Translations under genes and position numbers: made by a program
Notes under the pieces: model-generated
Seen by the model: only the letters and a program-made list of their open reading frames with translations
Database searches by the model: none
Told to the model about the DNA's origin: nothing
NCBI GenBank assembly: GCA_029817715.1
Contig: JARUPY010000097.1
Location: 1-64,000, forward strand
From: Melastoma dodecandrum
Taxonomy: Eukaryota > Streptophyta > Magnoliopsida > Myrtales > Melastomataceae
Direction of reading: 5' to 3'
Length of the DNA: 64,000 nt
Shown: positions 38,500 to 50,380 of the stretch, piece by piece
How the letters are laid out: every line of letters begins with the position of its first letter
How positions within the stretch are numbered: position 1 is the first letter of the stretch

Positions 38500-38925
38500 T
38501 TAACCCTCCTATCCAATATGAGATAGATAGGGTCATCAGAAATTACCCCTAAAGATATAATCAATGAAATCAACATCTGGAGGAGGGATTCTAATAGTTC
38601 AACATTGTTTCATATGTATCATGGTTCTCCATCTTTCCCAAGTTTCCTACGGAACTTGTTACATTTCGCGGTAGTACTTTTAGGGAGTTTATCGAAGGTG
38701 GATCGACAATGTATCAAACCTCCACCCCTACTACGATTATATAACAGCGTGGAATCAGATAACGGGGCCACCGACTTGTAAAGCCCATCAAAGTGAGAGA
38801 ATAAGTTTGTTTTCGTGTGATACATAAAACAAAGGCGTATGCGTAATCTATCCGGTTAGAGACCGGAGCGTTCGGGGTTTTATTGCCATGAATACTATAT
38901 TGTAGAAGCGTACTGGGCGCAGGCT
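38500..38925. other. Spacer after the Gypsy insertion
   Basis: No gene is seen. It probably includes the 3' untranslated region of the neighbouring cyclase. Confidence 0.4.
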
Positions 38926-41900
38926 TCAGGCATACAGGATGCGTCGGCGGTACTCCCCGATAGCCCATATCGGGAAGATGTTTCTGAACGACGAGTAATT
39001 CAGGGTGCAGTTCCTCATGAACACCCCTGTGATCTCCTGTTTGGTTGGTGCAAAGTTAGTCTAATCCTAAAATGTTGCGAGATCATTTTGGTATGGCGGA
39101 ACAATGGGGACGCCGGATCACGTACCTGTTGGGGAAAGTCCCCGTCGTCCATCTGTGAATTGATAAGCACCTTGATCCCACGATGGATGGGTGTCGGATC
39201 AACATTCGCCTGCCCCGCATCAATCAGAGATAGCAGCGCCCAGGCCGTTTGCACCAGATTCGGCCTATCTCCTTCCAGGTTCGTGTACACCTGATCGTAC
39301 AGGATCCTCGAATGAAAAATCATGAGATAACATTAAAACAGTGATCGACTACTACCTTGTCTTGACTAGATAAGTAGCTCTCCCCCCATCCACCGCACGG
39401 CAATTGCTTCGACAGCAGAAAATCACAGGCTCGACGCAGGGTCGGACAATCCCTACGACTTCTGCCGCATGCTACGAGTGCTTCAACCGCGAACCAAGTG
39501 CCATATGTGTAACATATGCCCCAACATCCGTACCATGAACCATCTGGATTCTGGGTGTCCTCAATATAACGGACCGCGTTGTGTATACAGTCTTCGATCT
39601 CCTGACGGCGATGTCTCGGGTGCAACTTTTGGAAGAGTGTTAGCCCCTGAATCACGGAACCAGTGCACTCCACGTACCTTACAACCAAGACAACCGGATT
39701 AAGCACGAAGAATCCAGCAACTATTTCAGAGAAAGGAACGTCTAAAGTTAGGAAGCACTTACTCCCTTTCTATGAGGGTATCCTCGAAGAACTCAGTCGG
39801 ATTGAACAACTGTGATTCACAAGCAAACAACACGTTCCCGAAATTAATCATCGAACATGGCTATCTGTCAGGTATTAATAGTCTTGCCTTTACCTCTAAC
39901 CAAGAATATGCTCTTTGTGGCTCCCAAGCTGGGAATCCTCCATTCTTACTCTAACGTATCCAACATACACGAAGTTAGCGGAGCAAAGAAGACTGAATCT
40001 AGCTGGTCACAAATGAGCTAATCACATCTTTCTACCTGCAGAGATAATATGACATTAACCGCATCATATAGACGTTCTGTTTCAATCATCTCACCCACGA
40101 GCTGCTCAGGGATTTGCGAGAAGAGCAACGCACTCTGGAATAACAAGTTGTTAGTAAAAAGATGGCGTTAATGCAGCCTCAGTATTTGTTCGTATAATAG
40201 AATTTGAGCAAGTCGGTTACTTTCAGGCCTTCCGCAGTGCAATCCGAGACCTGCCACCCGTGGTCCTGCATTGAGAATGTCCATGCCCCTTTCGAAATGT
40301 GGCGATACATGACCTCAAAGTCCTCAGTTGGATTCTCCTGAACCTGGGAGGCTTTTAGGAAGTCGTGGGCTTTCCGCAGGGTCGACGCGTACTCTTCAGT
40401 TAGATCTGCTGATAGTATCGCTTGGATGGCGAAGGCCTCATCCCACATTTGACATCCGAAAGTCTTGATACCACAGAACAGAGAATTGTTATTCTAATTC
40501 GATCGGATTCTTTTTGCGATTTTAGAAATCTGTCTCACCTGCATCTTCATCCCATCTTCAGCAACCCAATAATAATCTGGAAGCCGGGCAAGGTGAAGCT
40601 TGTATGCGTCTGAGTTTGGATTTTCGACCCAGCAAGCCAACAGACACAGAACCTGCAAAATTCCTTCAATTCAGATCGAAACTGAGGGAACTCTTTGAGG
40701 AAACGGAGCCCCTTAATTATACCTTTTCCACACATCCTATGCAAAGGTATCGGCTATTCTTATCCTCGTAATGGACATGGTTCATTGCCATCTTCAGAGC
40801 CTTCTCCCTTAACATAGAGAACGGCCAGTGGTTGAGCACTGGCTCGGCAACGTGATGAAGGAATCCCCACAGCATGTCTTGAACCAGCGGATGCGGATAG
40901 TAAAGGTCCTCCTGCAACTCAGAAACTTTGCATTAGTCATTCAGTCGATATTCACCATGGCAAAGCTAGCTTTTCACTTAGTGGTTCGTAAACAGAGTAC
41001 CTTTGCGACGGTTGTCCTCGCTCTGTTCCAATTTACTTCGCTATAGGTTTCAGTGTAGAGTTCTTGCCTCAGCGAAAGGACCAGCCCAGTAATCGGTCCG
41101 ACAAATCTTTTCCCATATAAGTACGACATGGGCATGTAAACCAATCGGCAGTAGCATAACATGTTTCCTGCGGACAACGTGGATAAATCTGAGCGCAATA
41201 TATGAGGATCTTAAACAATATTTATAATCCACTTTTGAGCAAACCTGGATGGATGGGGAATTTTCTGGGCAGGAGCCAGAATTCCGGGGGCATCGGGTTG
41301 CAGCCCGACCATTCGTATACGCCAAGCACCTGAAACATTCGGTGGTGGGTGAACGTGTGGTATTATATTCGTTCAAACACATTGATAGATCAAGGAACAA
41401 ACAAGTTACAGTTAACCAAAATTTTCCCCATGAGGGAGTCGCAACGAGGCCTCCATGGTCGAGGATCCATTTCCTGCCCTTAGTCATGGCCCCGTCCTCG
41501 CCACCATCTGGCCCTTCCCCAAGCAACCTCAGCGCAATGTAGCTGATCGACGACCCAAACATCGTGCTGTGTCCTTCGATGTGGAAGCCCCACCCTCCAT
41601 CTTCATTCTGCGAGACTACCAACCTATTATCAAAATCCGAAAGACAGAAAGGGCATCGAGTTTCGAGAGAGAGTATGTGCCTGGTGGTTGTACAGGTATC
41701 GCTTGATCTCCTTCTTGTGCTCGGCGGAGAAGACGGCGTTCAACGCTCCCGTGATGTACAGTGCCATAACCTGTCCGTCATCCGCAAAGCTCAAAAACAC
41801 GGCATCACGCGAACAAGGCTAGTTCGAAACATAGAAAAACTTTGAAGAAAAGAAAAACAAGTTGTAAAATCACCAAAGGGGGGAAGAAGAACAGTGGGCC

Positions 41901-43752
41901 GGCGTTTTCTGCAGGCCAGTGGCCGTCATGAGCTTGTATAGAGGAGTAGAAGCAGATCGCCCTCCGCAGCGTAACAGTCACCGCTTCCTCCGTCACCTGC
42001 TCGTCATCCTTGATCACGACGGCTGCCGGGATCGGACCGGTCGGGTTCTCCTTCCTCAGCTGTATATCGTCGCGGTACATATTATTAATAAATTAATCAT
42101 TGGTCAAATATTTAAATATAGCCTAACTTCGATGCTTATTTTCCTGTAAGCCTGATATTTAAAAAATATATTTTTACATCCCAACGTTGGACCGTTATCT
42201 CAATTATATCCTCCGTTAGCCATCCCGCTAACGTAGTCTTATGTGTGCTGACATGGCAATTAACGTTGTTAATGTCACGTTTAATCTATTTTTCTCCATA
42301 ATAAATTATCAAATATTTCCTAAACTTTTGACATTTTTTTTTCTAATTTAGTCTAATATTTGAAAAATATCATCTTACATCCTGACATTGAGCCGTTATC
42401 GTTATTATATTCTATGTTAGCGATCGACTCTAACAGAGTCCTGTATGACATTGACACGATAATTAATGCTTTCAACACCACGTTTAATCTATTTTTTCTC
42501 AAATTGAACCATAAACCCCGAATAAAGCTCCAAATATATTTTAATCCCACTCTTAATGAATATTTTAATCATACTTCCAACAAATCCGGCACCCAACCGC
42601 AATCTCATCCCGACCCTTAATCCCCAACCACTATCCCACCCTAACCCTCGACTCCCAACCCCAAAGTGTTGACATCACAATAATGTTGGTTTGGAATTGT
42701 GCGTTTGTATGACAATGTTGACATGCTTATACAGTGTTATTTGCTTGGATAATGACGATGTGTTTGCCTAAATAATGTATGACAATGTGTTTGCGTGGGC
42801 ATGCCCTGAAATTTTAGTAATTCTGAATACGTTTAAAACATTTAACTTTGACTTTAATTAAAAAAACTACAATTTATTCATAATAGCAAAAAAATCTATT
42901 ACAATATTTGTTCGTATTGGAGACGGCTACGAATTATATGATGGCTATAACCGTCCAACATTGGAATGCAAGAAGATATTTTTCAAATATTAGGATAGAA
43001 AAAAGTGGCAAAGTTTAGAATATATTTGATAATTTAGTCTGAGAAAAAAATAGATAAAACGTGACATTAACAATATTAATTGTCATGTTAGAGCCACGTA
43101 GAACATCATTAGCGGGGACGGTCAACGGATGATATAATAGAAATAATGGCCCAACATTGAGACGTAAGATTATATTTTTCAAATGTTAAGCTAAATCGAA
43201 AAAAAATGTCAAAGTTTAGAATATATTTGATAATTTGACCTTAATCATATTATAAGTACGAAATGTCATTTTTTTAAGTACGGAAACTCGTTAATAATTG
43301 AAAATCAATCATGCTAGAGGGGGTAACATCATTGAGGAAAAAGGGTATTTAGTTCAACATCATCGTCACAAGTGCTTTGCTTGTCTTTCATGTGTTCAAA
43401 AAGATGTGGAAATCGATTGAGAAGTGGCCCATATTGTCTGCTTAAATAGATGACATGTGAATGCATCTGCAAGTGTGGTGGAAAGCGGAGAAAGACCAAG
43501 CAGAGGAAGCGAAAGATCGAAGAAGGAAAAGGAGAAGAGAGTGTAATATCAGCTTGCCTGCATCCTCATTAGGAGATCGGCACTCTGCTTGACGCGGAAC
43601 CGGTTCTCGGCGAACTCCCTCCGTGCCCTCTCTACCTCCTCCCTCTCCTTGGGGGTGCCAGCGTCGGGATCGAACTCCCAGTGCTGCCTCCCGACGTGGC
43701 CGTTCACGCTCATCAGCCATGGGCCGCCCTCCGCTATCTTCAACCTCCACAT
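38926..43752 (-). CDS. LUS: Oxidosqualene cyclase, lupeol synthase type
   Basis: It uses 2,3-oxidosqualene to make a pentacyclic triterpene. Fifteen minus-strand exons join in phase to 755 residues: 43752-43558, 42059-41874, 41770-41681, 41607-41410, 41329-41245, 41167-41001, 40911-40723, 40652-40539, 40463-40221, 40134-40036, 39950-39894, 39809-39763, 39677-39356, 39290-39126 and 39036-38926. The product-type motif is MLCYCR (residues 254-259), the form seen in lupeol synthases; beta-amyrin synthases have MWCYCR and cycloartenol synthases MWCHCR. The catalytic motif is [11 protein letters not shown] with D482, and residue 410 is Phe. All QW motifs are intact. Introns 1 and 3 start with GC instead of GT. 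Three introns of the cycloartenol synthase gene are missing. Friedelin or mixed-amyrin synthases remain possible, since sequence predicts product only roughly. Confidence 0.93.
42120..43260. repeat. Inverted AT-rich repeat array in intron 1 of the cyclase gene
   Basis: A roughly 200-bp unit containing ACATCC-AACGTTGG-ACCGTTATC and CACGTTTAATCTATTTTT occurs at least twice in direct orientation (about 42140-42345 and 42345-42520). It recurs in reverse at about 42940-43130 and 43130-43250 (AAAACGTGACATTAACAATA, CCCAACATTGAGACGTAAGA). No coding capacity is seen. It resembles nested MITEs. Confidence 0.7.
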
Positions 43753-43949
43753 CCCCCCCCCTCCTGACGATAACGGAACAAATTAATAACTCTATCCCGG
43801 CCGATTAATGCTAACACAATCCTCATAGGGAATAAATGAAGAGAAGGGGGGGGAGCATACGAGAGCTGTTTCAAGGCCGGGCGATAAACGAATTGGGAAG
43901 GTTTTCTTATGAGTAAGTAGTTACGAGCAGGCATCGAGAATGTTCCCAC

Positions 43950-43956
43950 TTTTATA
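43950..43956 (-). promoter_or_regulatory. TATA box candidate for the lupeol synthase type gene
   Basis: CTATAAAAG on the minus strand, about 200 bp upstream of the ATG at 43752. Transcription would start near 43920. Confidence 0.5.
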
Positions 43957-46121
43957 GTTGCAGCTAATGGGAAATTTGAAGACGATACTGAATAGAAAGA
44001 AAGGATTGTGTATGCTGTAAAATGGATATTTGATCCCCCCCCCCAACCTGGGGGGATTGCGTTGTTCTTGGGAATAGCGACAGTTTTTACAATTAATATA
44101 TCCCCCAGTCATGTTGATAATTTTTTAATAGTATAGTTTCGCATAACAAAACTTAGATTAAATTAAATCACCAGCCTCTGGTCATTCTCGATTAAATAAT
44201 GTGATTGTGTGCCCAGGCTGTCCGACACACGAATACAGTGCAAATATATACACAAACTAACCTTCCAGTTTTTAGTCATCCAATATATTAAGATAATAAT
44301 TATAAATCATAAACCACTATGAACTAATTACTGTTCATCTAAACGACATCCCAATTACTTCAGCGCAAAATACATCATCGCCAAATTAATTGGTTCACTT
44401 GATTATCAAGATATAATACAATCACTTGAATGTAAAACATTCCTACCAGGACCATGGATTTTAGATAAACTAATATATCTATCAAACAGGCAGGATGTCA
44501 AGTCTCTGATCCAAAATAGCGATGAATGCTATATTAATTCAATGCTATTCTCTTTACGATTTGTCCCGTGGCACTAAGGAAGAGCGGGAGGGATCGACCA
44601 CCCGTAGGTGATGTAGAGGACTCTTCTCAGCTAACGCAAATGGACTCTCGACGGCGGTTTGGAGCCTTCTTCTACTCTCGGCGAAAAGGAAAAAATTAGA
44701 TTCATTACGTATTTTGTATCGACTTTGGTTTTTAACTTCTCATGTACTTGTATTTGGGTGAAGTTAGGAAAAGATGAGTTTGGAGAAGATTTGAGAGTCG
44801 AGTGGGATTATATCAATTTTTGGCGAAATATCGATTGTGGCACGACTTTTTCTCAAACTTTCTTTTATGGCTTGAACTTTAAAATCTTTCTTTTATACCT
44901 TTAAATCGATATTTTGAATTCTTTATCGTTAACCTTATTTTAAGACAACTTCAATATCATATCTCATCGACACAACCCATATGATTAATACATATTTAAA
45001 TATTACATCTAAACGTTACATCTAAAACACCTTCAATATCACGCTTCCCCATTTCGATGATAATAAAACACTTCGAAAACAAAAATTTCTAACAAAAAAC
45101 TATCATATTCATCGACTAACAACCTTTTAGGATGAACAATGAAGTGAATATCTATGTATTTTGTTTTTACTTTAGGACATGAACATGACAATTAGTAATG
45201 CGAGCTTGCAGATATGATATTAAAATATGTCGCGTTACAGCCTTCAATAAATCATAAATTCGAGTAACACCATTACAATAATGTTATAAATGATTCCCGA
45301 CTAAGTTGGCGGTTATAGATATTCTTTAGTGAATTGATTGTCTTCCCGACTAAGTTGGTGGTTAATACGTATGGAATGTTTGAGGCGTGTTGCAAAGAAA
45401 GCGTGTCCAAAAGATATGGAAGCTCGGAATAAGTAGGAGACAGCCTGGGGTTTACTATCCTTATTATAACATAATCTTATGTGTTTGTCGGGAGGAGATC
45501 TGTTCGGTGTGTTATGTATCCATGTATATACTGCAACTAGGCTTATATCCAGCCTAGTTACAATGTGATTCTTCGAGAGGAATGGAATATAAAATGAAAG
45601 CTAAAGCACTATAGGGACACCGCATAATCTTACCCCCGAACCCGAAGAACTCGTTATTTTTCCTCGAGAATGTGTGAACATCCTCGCGAAAAGGTACAAT
45701 ATCGGTTACCGAGTGCGACTTTGATGATAACGCGGCCGATAACAGCATTCTCCCGCGTGTCGTGTCGGCAGCCAAAAGGCAACAAGACCGAAAAATCACA
45801 TGACAAACAATGCTAGAGTTTGATTGCTCATGCGAGCTGAGATCAGTTCGGTACAAAATATCAAGGGAAGGGGCACGTCCTCATCTCCAACTAATTTATA
45901 CATAAATTTCTGACTTTGGAGTGCGATTCTTAGATCGGCTTCAGCCGGAGATGTTCGCAGGTTCACTAGAGAACAACGAAAGTGATGCATTAACTGTGAT
46001 GACACTGGGCGTTTCTTGCCGATAACACATAAACAAACCAAAGCTGGGTTTTATTGTTATGAACGTGCAAGTGAAGGCGAGTAATAATTTCTTTTGGCAT
46101 TTTTGAGCCCGATCAATAACA

Positions 46122-46124
<3 letters not shown>
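43957..46124. other. Intergenic region between the cyclase and the Copia relic
   Basis: No gene is supported. A 20-bp motif CCCGACTAAGTTGG occurs twice (about 45296 and 45347), suggesting old repeat sequence. Confidence 0.4.

Positions 46125-46158
<34 letters not shown>
46125..46158. repeat. Poly-G tract of 34 bases
   Basis: An uninterrupted G run on the plus strand, flanked by AATAACAATT and AGGATGAAAC. Confidence 0.95.
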
Positions 46159-46159
<1 letters not shown>

Positions 46160-46639
46160 GGATGAAACTCATCAATCAGTCGTATTGCCGTCCACGCCAT
46201 GTCACTGGAGGAAACCCTCCTTTCCCTCGAGGATTATTTTTTATACAAAGACTTTTTTGGGAAAATCAATCCCATTACAATCATGTCTGTTGTGTATATA
46301 AGTAAAACTGAAAATGTCATCGATTGGATCCCGGACGTGAGGAAATGAAGGGTTAGTTAAATTTTAACGATGTCATTATCTTATAATCTACCTTTTCCCT
46401 GGTCTACAGATTTATTTATTTTTTGATTGAAATTCGTCTATTTTTCTTTTATTACTCAAAGATTGTCAACAAAAACATATTACTTTTCCTTAAAACATAA
46501 AATAATGATTGGAAATTATAATGGCAATGGTTAAATTTATTCGAAACTTAAAAATTATTGATTTTTTTTAAGCATGAACTAAAGATAGAAAAAAAAAAGC
46601 ATATACATGTGAGAATAAAACACGACTCATACAAGAAAC

Positions 46640-47535
46640 CATCTTGCCCAGCAAGAAACCATATCTCCTCGAGTGTAAAGCCTTAGTCCACCTCTTCATT
46701 TATAACTTTCTCTCGCACGAAATGCAAATCCGGGTGCTTTTGTTATCTCATGAAAGACATGATTTTCGTGAGATGTGTGGCCGACTTGTTATCATAGTAA
46801 ATTGTCACTTGTGTAACTGGTACTGATATGAAATCCTTCAACAGAGCTTGTAACCCTACCAACTCAGTTGTTGTGGCTACAATTGCCCTATATTCAGCTT
46901 TAGAAGAACTTCGCGAGGCGGTTGCTTACTTCTTTGCTTTCTAGCTAATTAAAGAATCACCCAAAAAATTACAAAATTCCGTAGTAGATCTCCCGGTACC
47001 AACACATCCACCCTAGTCGTTGTCTATAAACCCCTGCAGATGCATTTGGGAGCTACTGGAGAACAAGATGCCCTTACCTAGTGTACCTTTGAGATATCTA
47101 AGCACATAACACACACCTTGGCAATGTTCCGTCCTTGGTCTTTCCGTGAACTGAGCCAACACGTGGACAACGAATGCTATGTCCTTGCCTTGTCACATTC
47201 AATTAGATCATTCTTCCAATCAACTGCCTATATGCACTTGGATCTACTTGTGATGCTCTCCCTCTGTGCTCAGTCTGGTATTAGGAACTATTGGGACTGA
47301 GCTTGGGTTTATTGCCAGTTTTCCTTGCTCCTCTAACAACCTCAAACTATACCCTTTTTGGGAGATAAATATTCCTCTTTTAGACATTGCTATTTCCAAA
47401 CTCAGGAAAAATTTTAATTCTCCTAAGCTCTTGACCTTAAAGTGTTGCTGCAAGTGGTTATGCAAGTCTGTAATACACTCCAAATTGGATCCCGCAACTG
47501 CCATGTCGTCTACATATACCGAAACGACCAAGTAA
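46640..47535 (-). mobile_element. Degenerate Ty1/Copia reverse transcriptase-RNase H
   Basis: The minus strand first shows the RT catalytic segment VYVDDMAVAGS and FLSLEIAMSKRGIFISQKGY (47531-47244). It continues, with many stops and frame changes, into RNase H-like sequence (WMCWYREIYYG, SNRLAKFF) toward 46640. The RT begins abruptly at the boundary of the adjacent Athila-like LTR, which cut the Copia element. Confidence 0.85.
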
Positions 47536-47537
47536 CT

Positions 47538-48627
47538 TGATAACTCTATGAAAGTTGAGTTATTTCATATTCTAAACGGTGTTTTAGTGGTTAGTCATGC
47601 CAGTTCTAATAGTATTTTAGTAGGTTTTGGATGATTTTCTATTTAGTTTAATTTTAGGGTAGTAATTGTCGTTTTATTTCGAGTCAATTTAAGGATAAAC
47701 TAGTATTCTTGTTGATGCCTCTTGGTTTTCTAAGTGTAACCCTAGAGGGGGATGGTTCTTTTAGAGGGAGAGATATTCAACCAGAAGACGGAGAAAGAGG
47801 TGACGGCTAGGGCTCAAGCAGAGATCCAGAAGAGGCTACTACTTCCTGGATAGGAAGATCGGGAGGGCGTTTCTCTTCTTCTTGTCCCATTCTTTCTATG
47901 TAGTTGTTGTTTTCTCTTGAACCTGGATTGATTGTCGTTTTTATTATGAACTAGTTTCGTTTTGTAGGACTTCAATGGAACCTAGCGATTTTATTTAACG
48001 AGTGAATTCCTTTTCTTCGTGTTATTCGAATTCGTGTGATTATTCATCCATATCTTGATCTTAATGAATTAATTGCCTGATCACCAATTAATTTGATCTG
48101 GAAATCTAATCAAGCTTGGAAAAGTTGTATAGGTTAAGCTATTGGATAGCGTAAGTTAGTGTCTCCTTAGAAAACGGAGCTAATCCGTGAAAAGGATAGG
48201 AATATGCCATTTAGGGTTGACATACAATGGGTACCCACTAGTTAATTTCCTAGGAATAGAGTGAAGCTCGATATAGGAAATACGTCCTAAGAGTACTCGG
48301 GAGACGCATAAGGAGATAATCGAATCCTAGGTCAATACTTGAAAATTTGATAACTGGAGAAATGAACGAACGATTTGATTAATTCGTTAGGGCAAGTTGA
48401 TGGTTGTAGGCTTTTCTTATTTGATTGAATTATCATTTATTTTGCATTTTGTTTTCGGTTTCGTCATCTTCTATCTTTGTTTACTCTACCTCAATATAGC
48501 TAAACGTGCAACCGCAAGGAATTTTTCTCTATTGATTCTATGTGGAAACGATCTCTACTTGCCCTATCTACGAGTTAGTTAGGTTCGTTAGAGTATTTTA
48601 ATTTGCCGCCTTCGACAAGCGTAATCA
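47538..48627 (+). mobile_element. Athila-like Gypsy LTR
   Basis: About 1.09 kb starting TGATAACTCTATGAAAGTTG, the typical Athila LTR start, and ending GTAATCA. It is followed after three bases by a primer-binding site, and this places the boundaries. Only this 5' LTR is found. It sits inside the older Copia sequence. Confidence 0.75.
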
Positions 48628-48629
48628 AA

Positions 48630-48650
48630 TTTTGACGCCATCGACGGGGA
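48630..48650 (+). other. Primer-binding site of the Athila-like element
   Basis: TTTGACGCCATCGACGGGG closely resembles the tRNA-Asp-type site TGGCGCC-GTTGCCGGGG of Athila elements, with a few changes. Confidence 0.65.
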
Positions 48651-48699
48651 GTCAGTTTTGAATTCTACTGTCAACACTTTTACCTATATGACCTTCAAG

Positions 48700-49070
48700 T
48701 CGTTTAATTTTTACTTTTGTTATATTTTTATAAGGTGCATGTGATGAACTCGAAGTACGAAAAATTTAACTTTTGATCCCGAGATCGAAAGGACTTTTCA
48801 TAGACTGGTTCATGAGAGAGCTCGTGCACAACAAAGCAACGTGGATGGAAATATCATTCGTGGACAACAAAATGAGGGTGAGCTGGATATTGATAACAGG
48901 CCGATGGTGGTGTTCACTTCAGCAAAACCGCATTTCAGCCAGTCATGTATTGTTACACCCGCAATCCAAGTTCGAGACTACGAGATAAAAAACATGGGTG
49001 TGATGCAAATGATTCAAGATTCAGTGATATTTTGAGGGTCACCAAGTGAGAATTCAAGTGAGCATTTAAC
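48700..49070 (+). pseudogene. Athila-like gag N-terminal remnant
   Basis: Reading from about 48771 gives FDPEIERTFHRLVHERARAQ, and further on IKNMGVMQMIQDSVIF, a stop, and GSPSENSSEHL. This is the order seen at the start of Athila/Tat gag proteins. It stops at about 49070. Confidence 0.6.
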
Positions 49071-50073
49071 GTACAAAATTTTTATAAATAATTAAAGATG
49101 AATGTATGCACCGAATTCACAATTCATCGATACTTAAGTAAGTAGAAGCTTGAATTTGCTTAAAAAGATCTCGGATTCGAAACTTTTTATATACAATCAC
49201 GGCTATTCTCGTCGAGCCAATTCGACGAGTACGAATGGCAGCAGAAAGAGGAAGGCGAGGACATATGACAAGTCATATGATGTTCAATCTTGTGTGCCGG
49301 CCGAGCTCAGGACAGGACTATTGATCCCGGCGGCCTTTTAATCTATGTTCTTTCTTCTTCGTCCTAAATTTTTTTTTTTTTTTTACCAATTCGCGATGCA
49401 TGAAACGAAGTTTTGGATGCTTCATAATGGAAGCCTTGGACCCCCTCGTATCCCGCTGACCATAAATGATACAAAAAGATAATGGCCGAAAAACTGAAGA
49501 AGGCGGCAAACAGAATTAAAGAATGCAGTGGAATTAACGTGACATGAACATAATCAGAGGAGTATCGATGCCGATCCTACCCATTTGGGCTTAAGTCAAT
49601 TAAGGAGAGAGCCCAATGCTACACGCGAGGAAAGTACAACTTGGGCCGACATCATGTAAATTCAGGGGGATTTGCTCGGTGAAACTTCCGAGGAAAAATC
49701 GTAAATAAATAGTTTCATAATATCGAGAAACATCTAAAAGAAACAATATTTATAATGGAAAAAATTTAAACAAAAAAGAAATCGTACCGGGTATGGGCGA
49801 TATTTTTATGGGCCAATAAAAAAATTACCTTCCTGTTGATAGTGCCATGGGGATATTCATCTCAATGGTAGATGTGAGTGATTATTGGTTGGTGGGCGTG
49901 GTAGTGGGTGATAGATATTATAATGCAATGATTATCTTATTATTTATTTTATTTTGATGATGGGTGGTTTGTTTGCTAAAACAGTCAAACTTGGCGAACT
50001 GTTTGACCCGTGAAGAAACAACAACACATTGTTCGTGTGTGTTCCAATTTATGGTCAACACACCACCACCACC

Positions 50074-50074
<1 letters not shown>
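49071..50074. other. Spacer upstream of the CYP716A gene
   Basis: No gene is supported. It contains a 15-bp T-run near 49370 and AT-rich sequence. Confidence 0.35.

Positions 50075-50108
<34 letters not shown>
50075..50108. repeat. Poly-C tract of 34 bases
   Basis: An uninterrupted C run following an imperfect CCA triplet repeat (about 50060-50074). It ends 272 bp before the CYP716A start codon. Confidence 0.95.
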
Positions 50109-50111
<3 letters not shown>

Positions 50112-50303
50112 TGCAACCACCTTTTTCCAAAACTTAATTTAAAAAACAATGACCTTAGTCGATTTTGGGTGGCGTAGTTAAAAAAGATAATACTTTCCGA
50201 TGGTTAAGCACACGTCCCCCATGAGTTGAAAATCTCACCGATTTTTTTTTTTTTTTTTTGGAAAATCCTCTTCGTTACAAGACAATTCCCTCCCTTGGTT
50301 GGG

Positions 50304-50311
50304 TATAAATA
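50304..50311 (+). promoter_or_regulatory. TATA box of the CYP716A gene
   Basis: TATAAATA lies 77 bp upstream of the ATG, in the normal position for a plant core promoter, and would set transcription start near 50335. Confidence 0.75.
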
Positions 50312-50380
50312 CTAGACCCCCTAACCAAAGAGGTTTCATGTAATCAGAAAAAAGAAGATCCACCGAAAGGGAAGACAAAA

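Noticed and set aside
46123..46305. Gly-rich start of a 60-codon ORF
   Set aside because: The Gly run is the poly-G tract, and the rest resembles no protein.
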